Below, piece after piece: positions 34,821-46,486 of a stretch of 64,000 nt of DNA (the stretch's first letter is position 1; each line of letters begins with the position of its first letter). The position numbers and the translations under genes were made by a program. The notes under the pieces are model-generated. The model had not been told where the DNA came from. It saw only the letters and a list, made by a program, of their open reading frames with translations, and did no database searches. This DNA comes from Roseivivax jejudonensis (GTDB taxonomy: Bacteria; Pseudomonadota; Alphaproteobacteria; Rhodobacterales; Rhodobacteraceae). The stretch covers positions 310,001 through 374,000 of the forward strand of contig NZ_FWFK01000002.1 of assembly GCF_900172265.1 (NCBI RefSeq), written 5' to 3'.

Positions 34821-35882
34821 ATGACCGTTCCGCGCCCGCTCGCCGCCTTGCCCGGACCCGTGGCCGGTCGGCCCGACCGCCTGACCCGCAAGGCGAAGGC
34901 CGCCATCATTGTGCAGTTCATCCTCAACGAGGGCGCCGACGTCCCCCTGTCGTCGCTCCCCGATCCCTTGCAGGAAGAGTTGACCCACGCGCTCGGCGCG
35001 ATGCGCTATGTCGATCGCGCCACGCTCGACGCGGTGATCCAGGAGTTTTCCGACGAGCTCGAATCCGTCGGCCTGTCCTTTCCCGGCCATGTCGCCGGCG
35101 CGCTCGATCAGCTCGACGGCCGGATCAGCGCGCACACCGCGCGCCGCCTGCGCAAGGAGGCCGGCGTGCGGCAGCTGGGCGATCCGTGGGATCGCATCGG
35201 CGGACTTCCGGCCGAGCGCATCGCGGAGTTCGTGGCCTCCGAGAGCGTTGAGGTCGCCGCGGTCCTGATGTCCAAGATCAACGTGACGAAGGCCGCGCAG
35301 GTGCTTGGTCGCCTGCCCGGTCCGCTTGCGCGACGCATCACCTACGCCGTGTCCAAGACGTCGGCGATCACGCCGGACACGGTGGACCGGATCGGCCTGG
35401 CGATCGCCGCGCAGATCGATGCCGAGCCTGCTCGCGCCTTCTCTGCGACGCCGGTGGACCGTGTCGGCGCGATCCTGAACTACTCCGCCGACCGCATCCG
35501 CGACGACGTGCTGACCGGGCTCGACGAACAGGACAGCGCCTTTGCCGAGGCGGTGCGCAAGGCGATCTTCACCTTCGTGAACATCCCCGAAAGGATCGCC
35601 GCGGCGGATGTGCCAAAGATCACGCGGGAGGTCGCAAGCGACACGCTCGTCACCGCCATGGCCGGCGCCCGGTCCGAAGAGATGGCGCCGGTGGTCGATT
35701 TCCTTCTCGACAACATGTCGAAACGCGTCGCAGGCGGCCTGCGGGAGGAGATCGCGGACCGGCCGGTGCCGAAGGCGAAAGAAGCCGAGGACGCGCAACG
35801 CGCGGTCATCGACGCGATCCGGCGGCTGGTCGAGTCCGGCGAGGTCCAGTTCGTCGAGCCGGAGGACGAGGCGGCCGAGTGA
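34821..35882 (+). CDS. fliG: Flagellar motor switch protein FliG-like
   Basis: 353-aa protein with the three-part FliG layout: an N-terminal domain (LTRKAKAAIIVQFILNEGADVPLSSLP), a middle domain with SESVEVAAVLMSKINVTKAAQVLGRLP in place of the usual EHPQTIALIL stretch, and a C-terminal domain with FTFVNIPERIAAADVPKITREV and VVDFLLDNMSKRVAGGLREEI. The torque-helix region is recognisable but divergent. FliG forms the rotor ring that contacts MotA. No other flagellar gene is in the window; the neighbours are purB and an acyltransferase. It may be a working FliG encoded away from the main cluster or a repurposed copy. Confidence 0.82.
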   Translation: MTVPRPLAALPGPVAGRPDRLTRKAKAAIIVQFILNEGADVPLSSLPDPLQEELTHALGAMRYVDRATLDAVIQEFSDELESVGLSFPGHVAGALDQLDGRISAHTARRLRKEAGVRQLGDPWDRIGGLPAERIAEFVASESVEVAAVLMSKINVTKAAQVLGRLPGPLARRITYAVSKTSAITPDTVDRIGLAIAAQIDAEPARAFSATPVDRVGAILNYSADRIRDDVLTGLDEQDSAFAEAVRKAIFTFVNIPERIAAADVPKITREVASDTLVTAMAGARSEEMAPVVDFLLDNMSKRVAGGLREEIADRPVPKAKEAEDAQRAVIDAIRRLVESGEVQFVEPEDEAAE

Positions 35883-35960
35883 CGGCGCGCGCGGATGCCG
35901 CGCTTGTGGATCCGGGGCGCGCGGCCTATCTCTCGCACCCGATCCGCGAGGGAGCCCGAC

Positions 35961-36917
35961 TTGGCCGATGCCGACCCTTCCCAAGACGCCGCCCGCACCG
36001 ACGCGCCGCGCGGCAGTTGGGGCGACTGGGCGACCGATCGCGCGCTGCGCGGCGCGATTGCCGCGTGCCTCGCGTTGCCGTTGCCGCTGCGCCTGCGCCT
36101 GATGGGCCGGCTCGTGTCGGGCGTGGTCGCACCGCTCGCCGGGTATCGGCCCCGCGCGATCGAGAACCTGCTACATGTCTGGCCGGACATGCCCCGGGAT
36201 CGGGCGCGCGCCCTCGCCGACCGTGTGGCCGACAACGCCGGCCGCACGATGATCGAAAACTACGACGTGCTCGGCCTGCGCGACCGGATGGCGGACGTGC
36301 CGCTGACCGGCCACGGCGTGGACGACATGGAGGCGGCCCGCGCCGCGGGCCGTCCCATCCTCTTCGTCACCGGCCACTACGGGAACTTCGAGGCGCCGCG
36401 CGCCGCTCTGGTTGCGCGGGGCTGGCAGATCGGCGGCCTCTACCGACCGATGTCGAATGTCTATTTCAACGCGCACTATGCCGCCAACATGCACCGGCTC
36501 TCCGGCCCTGTGTTCGAACAGGGCCGCCGCGGCACGCTGGGTCTTCTGAAACACCTCAAGGGCGGCGGCAACGGCGTGCTGCTCTTCGATCTCTATTCGG
36601 GTCGCGGTGTGCCGATCGACTTTCTCGGGCGTCCCGCGCCGACGCTGACCTCGGCGGCCGAGATCGCGGTCAGGACCGGTGCGCTCATGGTCCCGTTCTT
36701 CGGCATTCGCCAGCCCGACGGCCAAAGCTTCGAGCCGCGCTTCGATGCACCGATCCCGCATGGCGACCCGGTCGAGATGATGCGAGCGGCGACGGCGGCG
36801 CTCGAGGCGCGCATTCACGACGATCCGGCGCAATGGTTCTGGATTCACCGACGGTGGAAGCCCGACCGGCAGGCGAAGCGTCAGCGCAAGCGGGCGGCGG
36901 CCAACACCTCGCCGTGA
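35961..36917 (+). CDS. Lysophospholipid/lauroyl acyltransferase family (LpxL-like)
   Basis: Membrane-associated acyltransferase of the LpxL/HtrB family, which adds secondary acyl chains to lipid A or related lipids. The catalytic HxxxxE motif is HYGNFE, and the family segments YRPMSN, FDLYSGRGVPIDFLGRPAPT, FFGIRQPDG and AQWFWIHRRWKP are present. A TTG at 35961 with GAGGGAG 6 bases upstream gives 318 aa and a family-like N-terminus; an ATG at 35895 adds 22 residues that do not look native. It follows fliG and overlaps the convergent DUF1223 gene by 37 bp. Confidence 0.86.
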   Translation: MADADPSQDAARTDAPRGSWGDWATDRALRGAIAACLALPLPLRLRLMGRLVSGVVAPLAGYRPRAIENLLHVWPDMPRDRARALADRVADNAGRTMIENYDVLGLRDRMADVPLTGHGVDDMEAARAAGRPILFVTGHYGNFEAPRAALVARGWQIGGLYRPMSNVYFNAHYAANMHRLSGPVFEQGRRGTLGLLKHLKGGGNGVLLFDLYSGRGVPIDFLGRPAPTLTSAAEIAVRTGALMVPFFGIRQPDGQSFEPRFDAPIPHGDPVEMMRAATAALEARIHDDPAQWFWIHRRWKPDRQAKRQRKRAAANTSP

Positions 36918-37576
36918 TCGGCCTCCTGCACCAGCACGACGGCCGCGGCATCGCCCTCGATCGCGACCTGCTCGGACCAAGCGCCCTGCCCGTCCCAATG
37001 GCCGACGACGTCCCAGTCCGTCACGATGTGCGAATACTCGATCTTGCGGCCGGCATTCTCGCCTCGATGGATCGCCACGGATTCCGACTCGCGGTAGCGG
37101 ACGAGATACACCTTCGTTGCGCCAACCGGCGCGTCGGTGGCGAGCGCGAGGTCGAGCACGGTGCCCCGACGTTCGGCCGTAATCTCGACCGGCGTCTCGC
37201 GCGCCTGATGCCGCGCGACCGCGGCGGCGAGGTCCTTCGGACGGTTGCCGACGATATCCTCGGCCCCGTTGACGACCATCTGCGGCGTGTAGACCGAGGT
37301 TCGGCCCGCGGCGCGGGCATAGCCCTTCTGCCGCGCGGTGAAGCGCGGCTGCGCGAAGCTGTCCTTCCAGCCGATGTAGTCCCAGTAGTCGACGTGCAAC
37401 GCGAGCGGGATGACACCCTCCTGCGTCCCCAGCTCCTTCAGGAGCGCATCGGCCGGCGGACAGGACGAACATCCCTGCGAGGTGAAAAGCTCCACCACGA
37501 CCGGATGCTCCTCGGTCGCCCCGGCGATCGCCGTCGCCGCCCAGAACACAGCAGCCAGCCGCACGGCCCCGATCAT
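36881..37576 (-). CDS. DUF1223 secreted thioredoxin-like protein
   Basis: 231-aa protein with a signal peptide (MIGAVRLAAVFWAATAIAGA) followed by the DUF1223 domain: VVELFTSQGCSSCPPADALL holds a CSSC active-site-like pair, then LHVDYWDYIGWKDSFA and YTPQMVVNG, as in thioredoxin folds. The C-terminal half is a beta-rich domain ending ADHGEVLAAARLR. A periplasmic redox role is likely but unproven. The start at 37576 is chosen for its signal peptide. Divergent from acnA. Confidence 0.9.
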   Translation of the reverse strand: MIGAVRLAAVFWAATAIAGATEEHPVVVELFTSQGCSSCPPADALLKELGTQEGVIPLALHVDYWDYIGWKDSFAQPRFTARQKGYARAAGRTSVYTPQMVVNGAEDIVGNRPKDLAAAVARHQARETPVEITAERRGTVLDLALATDAPVGATKVYLVRYRESESVAIHRGENAGRKIEYSHIVTDWDVVGHWDGQGAWSEQVAIEGDAAAVVLVQEADHGEVLAAARLR

Positions 37577-37680
37577 CGGCACACCCCGTCTCGATACAAT
37601 CTGTCGATGGATAGACAGCCGGAACTGAAATGACCACTCAAGGTTTTGAGAGAGTTCGTCACCGCGTTCTCCCGGCGCAC

Positions 37681-37709
37681 TTGCACAGTGCTGCATACCA
37701 CAGTATACA
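37681..37709 (+). promoter_or_regulatory. Candidate acnA promoter
   Basis: TTGCAC (37681-37686) and TATACA (37704-37709) with an exact 17-base spacer, 86 bp before the acnA ATG. Confidence 0.5.
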
Positions 37710-37794
37710 ACGCGCCTGACCTTGATCGAGTCCGTCCCGTGGGGCACATCCCCGGGTGACGACCACGATCGCCCAGCATTCTTCAGGAGGCAGC

Positions 37795-40593
<2,799 letters not shown>

Positions 40594-40623
40594 CACCCGT
40601 GCCACCGCACGCGAACCGCATCG

Positions 40624-40665
40624 CAGGGGCCCCTCGGCGCATCGCCGGCGGGCCCCTGTCGTTTT
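40624..40665 (+). terminator. Terminator of acnA
   Basis: CAGGGGCCC (40624-40632) and GGGCCCCTG (40650-40658) enclose an inner GGCG/CGCC stem; TTTT follows at 40662-40665. Confidence 0.8.
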
Positions 40666-40687
40666 CCGGCCGAAGCGGGCGCGCGCC

Positions 40688-41299
40688 GTGACGACTTGGC
40701 CGTCCGATAGGGTGATCGACCTCTACGACCGGAATGTGGACGCCTTCGCAGCCGCGCGCAGCACGTCGCTGTTCGAAAGCGGCTGGCTGTCGGCCTTTCG
40801 CAGAACGATGCCCGCCGGTGGGGCTTCGGTCCTCGACCTCGGCTGCGGAACCGGCCGGCCGTTGGCCGCCCACCTGATCGACGCCGGCTGCAGACTGACG
40901 GGGATCGACGGCGCGCCCGGCATGATCGACCGCGCGCGTACCGCGTTTCCGGATCACGACTGGCGCGTGGCCGACATGCGCGCCCTGCCCCCGCTCGGAC
41001 GCTTCGACGGGCTCATCGCGTGGCACAGCCTGTTTCACCTGACGCCAGAGGATCAGCGCAGCATCATCGCCGCGATGAGCGGTCTCGCATCGCCCGGCGC
41101 CGCGTTGATGTTCACCAGCGGCCCTGCTTTCGGCGTGTCGCTCGGGACCTTCGCCGGCTCCCCGCTCTATCATGCGAGCCTCGCGCCCGCCGCCTATCGC
41201 GGCGCGCTGCGCGATGCGGGGTTCGAGGTCCGTCGCCACGTTGCGTGCGACCCGACGTGTGGCGGCGCAACGGTCTGGCTCGCGCGTCGAACCTGCTGA
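40688..41299 (+). CDS. Class I SAM-dependent methyltransferase
   Basis: 203-aa small-molecule-type methyltransferase. The SAM-binding motif is SVLDLGCGTGRPLAAHLIDAG at about 54-74, followed by the acidic GIDGAPGMI, WRVADMRALP and the post-motif FDGLIAWHSLFHL. A C-terminal segment has two nearby cysteines (CDPTCGG). A GTG at 40688 is the only start near the domain beginning (VTTWPSDRVIDLYDR). Substrate unknown. Downstream of acnA after a terminator. Confidence 0.85.
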   Translation: MTTWPSDRVIDLYDRNVDAFAAARSTSLFESGWLSAFRRTMPAGGASVLDLGCGTGRPLAAHLIDAGCRLTGIDGAPGMIDRARTAFPDHDWRVADMRALPPLGRFDGLIAWHSLFHLTPEDQRSIIAAMSGLASPGAALMFTSGPAFGVSLGTFAGSPLYHASLAPAAYRGALRDAGFEVRRHVACDPTCGGATVWLARRTC

Positions 41300-41407
41300 A
41301 TCCATCTGCCGCCACCGTTTGGGTTGCAACGGTGCAACCCCGCCTTTAGGTCGCCGGGCCGCCACCCTGCCGTTAGGTCAGCGGCAGGCAACCCAAGGGA
41401 GGATCTG

Positions 41408-42718
41408 ATGCTCAACGCCCTGTCGCGTCCGCTGGTGCGGGTGATGGACCGATACTTGCCGGATCCATTCGTGTTCGTCGTCGTCCTGACCCTCGTGGCC
41501 GCGCTCGCCGCGCTGGTCTTCGAAGGGACCGCACCGTTGCAGGTGGTCGCGATGTGGGGTGACGGGTTCTGGTCGCTCCTGCAATTCTCGATGCAGATGC
41601 TGCTCGTGCTGGTGACAGGCTACATGATGGCCTCGACACCGCTCGTGCGCCGCGGACTTGCCGCGCTGGCCGGCCTCGCCGACAGCCCGGCGCGCGCCAT
41701 CGTCATGGTCAGTCTCGTGTCGCTGCTGGCGTCCTGGATCAACTGGGGCTTCGGCCTCGTGGTCGGCGCGCTGTTCGCCAAGGAACTCGCCCGCGTGGTC
41801 CGGGTCGACTACCGGCTGCTGGTCGCGTCGGCCTATTCGGGCTTCATCATCTGGCACGGCGGGCTCGCCGGTTCGATCCCGCTGTCGATCGCGACGGAGG
41901 GGCATCCCTTCGTCGACCAGATCGGCGTGATTCCGACCGGCGAGACGATCTTCTCGTTCTATAATCTTGCCATCGTGGTCGCCTTGTTCATCGCGGTGCC
42001 GCTCATCAACCGGGCGATGATGCCGCGCGAGGCGGACAGCGTATATGTCGACCCTGCCCTGCTCGAGGAGCGCGAGGCGCAACCGGCGAGCGACGATCCG
42101 ACGCCGGCCGAATGGATCGAGACGAGCCGCGTGCTGCCGCTCTTCATCGGCGCGATGGGCGTGGCCTGGCTCTTGCAGCATTTCCTGACCGGCGGCGGGC
42201 TGGAGCTCAACGTCATCAACTTTCTCTTCCTGACGCTGGCGATCCTGCTGCACGGCACGCCGCGCAACCTTCTCGCCTCGCTGTCCGAAGCCGTGAAGGG
42301 CGGCGCCGGCATCGTCATCCAGTTCCCGTTCTACGCCGGGATCATGGCGATCATGGTCGAGTCCGGGCTCGCCGCGTCGATCTCGCAGGGGCTGACGGGC
42401 TTCGCCACCGCGACGACGCTGCCCTTCTTCACCTTCCTCTCGGCCGGTATCGTGAACTTCTTCGTGCCGTCGGGCGGCGGGCAATGGGCGGTGCAGGCGC
42501 CGGTGATCCTGCCGGCGGCCGAGTCGGTCGGCCTCGACCAAGCCCGCGCCGCGATGGCCGTCGCCTGGGGCGACGCCTGGACCAACATGGTGCAGCCGTT
42601 CTGGGCCCTGCCGATCCTCGGCATCGCGGGCCTGCGCGCAAAAGACATCATGGGCTTCTGCACGGTGCACCTTCTCGTCTCGGGCGCGATCATCGCCATC
42701 GGGCTGACCCTGCTCTGA
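41408..42718 (+). CDS. atoE: Short-chain fatty acid transporter
   Basis: Multi-pass inner-membrane protein of the AtoE/COG2031 family; the E. coli relative is linked to short-chain fatty acid (acetoacetate/butyrate) uptake. 436 aa with about ten to twelve hydrophobic segments and the family stretches VMDRYLPDPFVFVVVLTL, SWINWGFGLVVGALFAKELAR, HGGLAGSIPLSIAT, NFFVPSGGGQWAVQAPVI and AWGDAWTNMVQPFWALPILGIAG. ATG 41408 has a GGGAGGA ribosome site. Confidence 0.93.
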   Translation: MLNALSRPLVRVMDRYLPDPFVFVVVLTLVAALAALVFEGTAPLQVVAMWGDGFWSLLQFSMQMLLVLVTGYMMASTPLVRRGLAALAGLADSPARAIVMVSLVSLLASWINWGFGLVVGALFAKELARVVRVDYRLLVASAYSGFIIWHGGLAGSIPLSIATEGHPFVDQIGVIPTGETIFSFYNLAIVVALFIAVPLINRAMMPREADSVYVDPALLEEREAQPASDDPTPAEWIETSRVLPLFIGAMGVAWLLQHFLTGGGLELNVINFLFLTLAILLHGTPRNLLASLSEAVKGGAGIVIQFPFYAGIMAIMVESGLAASISQGLTGFATATTLPFFTFLSAGIVNFFVPSGGGQWAVQAPVILPAAESVGLDQARAAMAVAWGDAWTNMVQPFWALPILGIAGLRAKDIMGFCTVHLLVSGAIIAIGLTLL

Positions 42719-42750
42719 CACCCGACGTGCCGCGCGATGCGGCAGACCGG

Positions 42751-42788
42751 CGGATGCCAGCCCGCGGGCGCGGCATCCGGCCGGTTTC
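42751..42788 (+). terminator. Possible terminator after atoE
   Basis: CGGATGCC (42751-42758) and GGCATCCG (42772-42779) form an 8-bp stem around a GC-rich loop, with TTT at 42786-42788, about 33 bp after the stop. Confidence 0.45.
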
Positions 42789-42905
42789 CGCCGTCCGCGG
42801 CGGCCCGTCACGGTCTCGTGTGACGGCGCGTCCGACGATCACCGTTACACCTGCGACGGGCCATCCCCAGATGGCTTGGGACACGACCACCAGAGCAGGT
42901 TTTCG

Positions 42906-43043
42906 ATGAAGCTTCTGACCCTCGCGCAGGCCGCCGTGCTCGTCCTGCTGACCGTCTTCGGGGCCTATGCCGCGCACGACACGACCCGCACCGCCGCCGA
43001 TCCCGCCTGCCTGACCCAGAGCGACGGCACCTGCGCGCGCTAG
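42906..43043 (+). CDS. Possible small membrane or secreted peptide
   Basis: 45-aa open frame, MKLLTLAQAAVLVLLTVFGA at the N-terminus, then a polar tail with two cysteines (DPACLTQSDGTCAR). The hydrophobic start looks like a signal or membrane anchor. The ribosome site is weak, and only codon usage and the hydrophobic pattern support it. It ends 7 bp before the convergent ccmG stop. Confidence 0.4.
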   Translation: MKLLTLAQAAVLVLLTVFGAYAAHDTTRTAADPACLTQSDGTCAR

Positions 43044-43050
43044 ACGACGC

Positions 43051-43593
43051 TCAGGATCCGGCGGCGAGCGCCTCCTCGAGCGCCGGCACGAAGCGCTGCT
43101 CGAAATCCGAGCCGACGAGCGGCCCCTGGAAGCGCAAGAGCACGGTGCCGTCGCCGTCGACGATGAAGGTCTCGGGCGGCGCCGTGACCCCCCAGTCGAT
43201 CGCGGTGCGGCCCTGCGGATCGAAGGCGACCGCGGCGAAGGGGTTCTCCTCGTCGCGCAGGTAGGTCAGCGCGGCGTTGGACTGGTCCTTGAAGTTGATC
43301 CCGACAAGGTCGATCCCCTCCGCAGCATATTCCAGCAGCTGCGGATGCTCGGCGCGGCAGGGCGGGCACCAGCTGGCCCAGAAGTTCACCAGCGTCACCT
43401 CGCCGTCGGCCAGCATCTCCATCCCCACGGGGGGATAGTCGCCCAGCGGTTCGGGGGTGATCGCCGGCGCCGGCTGGCCCACCCGCGTCGATGGCAGACC
43501 CTGGGGGTCCTCGCGATACATGCCGACATACGCGAGCGCCGCGAAGGCGGCGAAGATCGCCGGGGGCAGGATCATCAGCGGCTTGATCTTCAT
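43051..43593 (-). CDS. ccmG: Thiol:disulfide interchange protein CcmG/DsbE
   Basis: Membrane-anchored periplasmic thioredoxin that reduces apocytochrome c cysteines before haem attachment. 180 aa; an N-terminal anchor (MILPPAIFAAFAALAYVGMY), then LVNFWASWCPPCRAEHPQL with the CPPC redox site, and TAPPETFIVDGDG with the cis-proline. The start at 43593 overlaps the ccmD stop (ATGA). Last gene of the ccm cluster. Confidence 0.94.
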   Translation of the reverse strand: MKIKPLMILPPAIFAAFAALAYVGMYREDPQGLPSTRVGQPAPAITPEPLGDYPPVGMEMLADGEVTLVNFWASWCPPCRAEHPQLLEYAAEGIDLVGINFKDQSNAALTYLRDEENPFAAVAFDPQGRTAIDWGVTAPPETFIVDGDGTVLLRFQGPLVGSDFEQRFVPALEEALAAGS

Positions 43594-43745
43594 GCGCTCT
43601 TTCTCCGCCGTTCGACCTCGTCGAGCGCGGCGCGCACGCGGCGCGCGCGCCACACGCTCACCAGAACCAGCGCCACGATCAGCACCAGCGACACGCCATA
43701 GGCCGACAGGACCGTGCCGGCGTACTTGCCGAGGTCGGGGATCAT
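43590..43745 (-). CDS. ccmD: Haem exporter protein CcmD
   Basis: 51-aa single-pass membrane protein needed to release holo-CcmE from the CcmABC complex. Sequence starts MIPDLGKYAGTVLSAYGVSL, has one hydrophobic helix and a basic C-terminal tail (RARRVRAALDEVERRRKSA), as expected. It overlaps ccmC and ccmG by 4 bp each (ATGA), so the three are coupled. Confidence 0.9.
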   Translation of the reverse strand: MIPDLGKYAGTVLSAYGVSLVLIVALVLVSVWRARRVRAALDEVERRRKSA

Positions 43746-44470
43746 GCCATCCGCTCCCGCGCGAGGATCGCCCGCATCCGCCGCGCCCGGATCTCGGTCT
43801 GCGTGCGCAGGAACACCAGCGCGACGAACAGCAGCACGAACCCCGCGATGCAGACCAGCAGCGGCATATAGAACACGTCCGCCACGTTCTCCTCCTTGTC
43901 GAGCGACAGCGACGCGCCCTGGTGGAGGCCCTGGTTCCAGAAATTGACGGCGTAGCGCGACAGCAGCGCGAAGACCGACCCGACGAGACACAGGATCGAG
44001 GTCAGATCGGCGGCGGAATCGTCGTTCTCGATCGCCTCCCACAGCGCCATGTAGCCGAGATAGAACAGGAACAGAATGAGGAACGACGTCAGCCGTGGAT
44101 CCCACGCCCACCACGTGCCCCACATCGGCTGGCCCCAGATCGCCCCGGTGGCGAGCGCGATCACCGTCATCGTGGCGCCCACCGGCGCCGCCGCGCGCGC
44201 CGCCAGCGCCGAGACGTGGTGCCGCCGCACGACCCAAATCAGGGACGCGACCAGCATCATCAGCCACGCGTTGATCGCCATCAGCGCCGCCGGAACGTGC
44301 AGGTAGATGATCTTGACCGTCGAACCCTGGCGATAGTCGTCCGGCGTGAAGAAGAAGCCCCAGACGAGGCCCACCACCAGGCAACCGAGCGCGCTCGCGG
44401 CAACCACCGGCAGCACGCGGTCGGTGACCCGGATGAACCGGACGGGGTTCGCGTATTCCCAAAGCGACAT
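43742..44470 (-). CDS. ccmC: Haem exporter protein CcmC
   Basis: Membrane protein of the HHMT family that loads haem onto CcmE. 242 aa with six hydrophobic segments and the tryptophan-rich signature WGTWWAWDPRLTS; flanking histidines in IIYLHVPAA and other loops fit haem coordination. MSLWEYANP is the standard start. It is 67 bp downstream of ccmB. Confidence 0.95.
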   Translation of the reverse strand: MSLWEYANPVRFIRVTDRVLPVVAASALGCLVVGLVWGFFFTPDDYRQGSTVKIIYLHVPAALMAINAWLMMLVASLIWVVRRHHVSALAARAAAPVGATMTVIALATGAIWGQPMWGTWWAWDPRLTSFLILFLFYLGYMALWEAIENDDSAADLTSILCLVGSVFALLSRYAVNFWNQGLHQGASLSLDKEENVADVFYMPLLVCIAGFVLLFVALVFLRTQTEIRARRMRAILARERMA

Positions 44471-44537
44471 CGGCTGCGTCTTACCCTTCGATCTGCGGCC
44501 GCTCCAAATCACATGTCCGGGCGCGGATTGTCCACAC

Positions 44538-45194
44538 TCAGCGCAGCGAGACCCGCAATACCGCCGCCGCGGCAAAGGGCAGCAGCGCGAGCGCACCGGC
44601 GCTGACCCCGGCCAGCAGCAGCAGCGGCGTCTCCACCGGCAGTCCCGCCGCGCCGCGCCGCGCCGCCTCGGCCCCGAAGATCAGCGTCGGCACGTAGAGC
44701 GGCAGAACCAGCAGCGACAGCAGCAACCCTCCGCGCTTCAGCCCCACGGTCAGCGCCGCGCCGAACGTGCCGATCACCGACAGCGCGGGCGTTCCGATCA
44801 GGAGCGACAGGAACAGCCAGGGATAGCCGGGCCCCGGCAGGCTCAGGAAGATCCCGAGCGCCGGCGCCGCGGCCACCAGCGGCAGGCCGGTGGTGATCCA
44901 GTGCGCGAGCGCCTTGACGGCGACGATCCCCTCGAGCGGCAGCGGCGCCGTGGCCAGAAGGTCCAGCGTCCCGTCCTCGAAATCGAGCGCGAAGATCCGG
45001 TCGAGCGACAGCAGACAGGCCAGGAGCGCCCCGATCCACAGGATGCCCGGCGCGATCGCCGAGAGCCGCGCCGTCTCGGGCCCGACCCCGAACGGCACCA
45101 GCACCGTGACGATCAGAAAGAACGCGAGCCCGAGCCCGAAGCCGCCGCCCGCGCGCACCGCGAGCGCGAGGTCGCGCCAGAGAAGCGCCCTCAC
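44538..45194 (-). CDS. ccmB: Haem exporter protein CcmB
   Basis: Membrane permease partner of CcmA. 218 aa, six transmembrane segments, family stretches [17 protein letters not shown]-like ([17 protein letters not shown]), [24 protein letters not shown] and [19 protein letters not shown]. It overlaps ccmA by 4 bp (ATGA at 45191-45194). Confidence 0.94.
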   Translation of the reverse strand: MRALLWRDLALAVRAGGGFGLGLAFFLIVTVLVPFGVGPETARLSAIAPGILWIGALLACLLSLDRIFALDFEDGTLDLLATAPLPLEGIVAVKALAHWITTGLPLVAAAPALGIFLSLPGPGYPWLFLSLLIGTPALSVIGTFGAALTVGLKRGGLLLSLLVLPLYVPTLIFGAEAARRGAAGLPVETPLLLLAGVSAGALALLPFAAAAVLRVSLR

Positions 45195-45802
45195 AGGAAG
45201 GCCTCGTCGCCGGACGCGGCCGGGAACCGCGCGCGGTGGCGGGCGACGTCGAGGACCCCCACCTCGGCGCCAAGCCCGAGATCGATATGGGTCGCGATCA
45301 GCGCGGCGCCGCCCTGTGCCAGATGCGCGCGCACCGCCGCCGCGAAAAGCGCGACCGACGCGGCGTCGAGCGACACCGTCGGCTCGTCCAGCACCCAGAC
45401 CGGCCGCCCGGTCACCAGAAGCCGCGCGAGCCCCAGGCGCCGCTTCTGTCCGGCCGACAGGTTGCCTGCCCAGCGAACTTCCAGCGCGGACAGGTCGTAG
45501 GCCACCAGCGCCGTCGAGATGTCGCGCGTGCCGAACGCCGCAGCCCAGAACCGGAGGTTTTCACTCACCGACAGACTGGCCTTCAGCCCATCGGCGTGGC
45601 CGGCATAGGCGACGTTCTCCTGCCCCCCAATACGGCCCGCCAGCGCCGGCTGCAGGCCCGCGACCGCGCGTAGAAGCGTGGTCTTGCCCGATCCGTTGGG
45701 GCCGCGCAGAACCAACGCCTCGCCGGGCCCGAGCGCGAGGCTGACACCCTCCAGGACCGGCACGCTGCCGCGCGCCACGCTCACATCGATAAGCTCAAGC
45801 AT
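45191..45802 (-). CDS. ccmA: Cytochrome c biogenesis ATP-binding protein CcmA
   Basis: ABC-type ATPase that drives release of holo-CcmE. 203 aa with Walker [11 protein letters not shown]-loop region, signature [14 protein letters not shown], Walker [13 protein letters not shown] and the switch histidine in ATHIDLGL. The start [12 protein letters not shown] at 45802 is used; 12 upstream codons are not family-like. First ccm gene, downstream of the Mth938 gene. Confidence 0.95.
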   Translation of the reverse strand: MLELIDVSVARGSVPVLEGVSLALGPGEALVLRGPNGSGKTTLLRAVAGLQPALAGRIGGQENVAYAGHADGLKASLSVSENLRFWAAAFGTRDISTALVAYDLSALEVRWAGNLSAGQKRRLGLARLLVTGRPVWVLDEPTVSLDAASVALFAAAVRAHLAQGGAALIATHIDLGLGAEVGVLDVARHRARFPAASGDEAFL

Positions 45803-45875
45803 CCCCGTCGCCCTAGACCGCGCTCGGATCGGCGACAAGCGTCCGCGCCTTCATCTTGCCCGAAACCCCGGGGGT

Positions 45876-45894
45876 GTGGGGGCAGAGCCCCCAC
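45876..45894. repeat. G-rich/C-rich hairpin between Mth938 gene and ccmA
   Basis: GTGGGGGC (45876-45883) and GCCCCCAC (45887-45894) form a perfect 8-bp stem with an AGA loop. The surrounding sequence (CGGGGGTGTGGGGGCAGAGC) resembles a dispersed intergenic hairpin I have seen in other Rhodobacteraceae; only one copy is in this window. Confidence 0.5.
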
Positions 45895-45925
45895 CCGGTC
45901 GCCCGTTTTCGTGCAGCGCCGGTGC

Positions 45926-46279
45926 TCAGACCGGCAGCACCGCGAGCGCCACGCGGCGCCCTTCGGACAGCAGGACATTGTACGTCCGGCAGGCCGAGGG
46001 CGAGTTCATCACCTCGACGCCGATGCCCGCGTCCTCGAGTTCGGTGCGCAACTCGGCGGGCAGATGCGCGATGTCGGGGCCCGTACCGACGAACAGCACG
46101 TCGATGTCGGGCGCCAGCGCGCGCAGCGTCTCGCCGTCCTGCATCCCGCCCCAGGCCTGCGTGCCGCGCGGCGACAGGCAGAGCGGGCCGTCGACCGCCT
46201 TTCCGCCGATGCGGAAGAAGCCGGGACCGTAGCCCTCGACCGGCGCGGCGTCGCTGAAGGTGATCTCGTTGAGGCGCAT
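45926..46279 (-). CDS. Mth938-like domain protein (NDUFAF3/DUF498 family)
   Basis: 117-aa protein of the family that includes the mitochondrial complex I assembly factor NDUFAF3. Segments: MRLNEITFSDAAPVEGYGPGFFRIGG, RGTQAWGGMQDGETL, DVLFVGTGPDI and EVMNSPSACRTYNVLLSEGRRVALAVLPV. It lies downstream of yajC-secD-secF on the same strand. A secretion or assembly role is suggested by context only. Confidence 0.88.
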   Translation of the reverse strand: MRLNEITFSDAAPVEGYGPGFFRIGGKAVDGPLCLSPRGTQAWGGMQDGETLRALAPDIDVLFVGTGPDIAHLPAELRTELEDAGIGVEVMNSPSACRTYNVLLSEGRRVALAVLPV

Positions 46280-46486
46280 GTGCCACCCTCCTCACGTCCC
46301 GATCGGATCTCCGATCACGTAGATACCGCAGTAACCACATAAATCACGCGGCGGTAAAGTCCCCCACGATCTCGCCGGAACGGCGCAGCAAGGCCCGCGC
46401 GCGCTCCCGCAGAACCGACCCGAATGGTGCGGTGCGACAACACGCCACGGGCTTGAATGCGGCACAGGTCCGGCTCGATGGACCGA

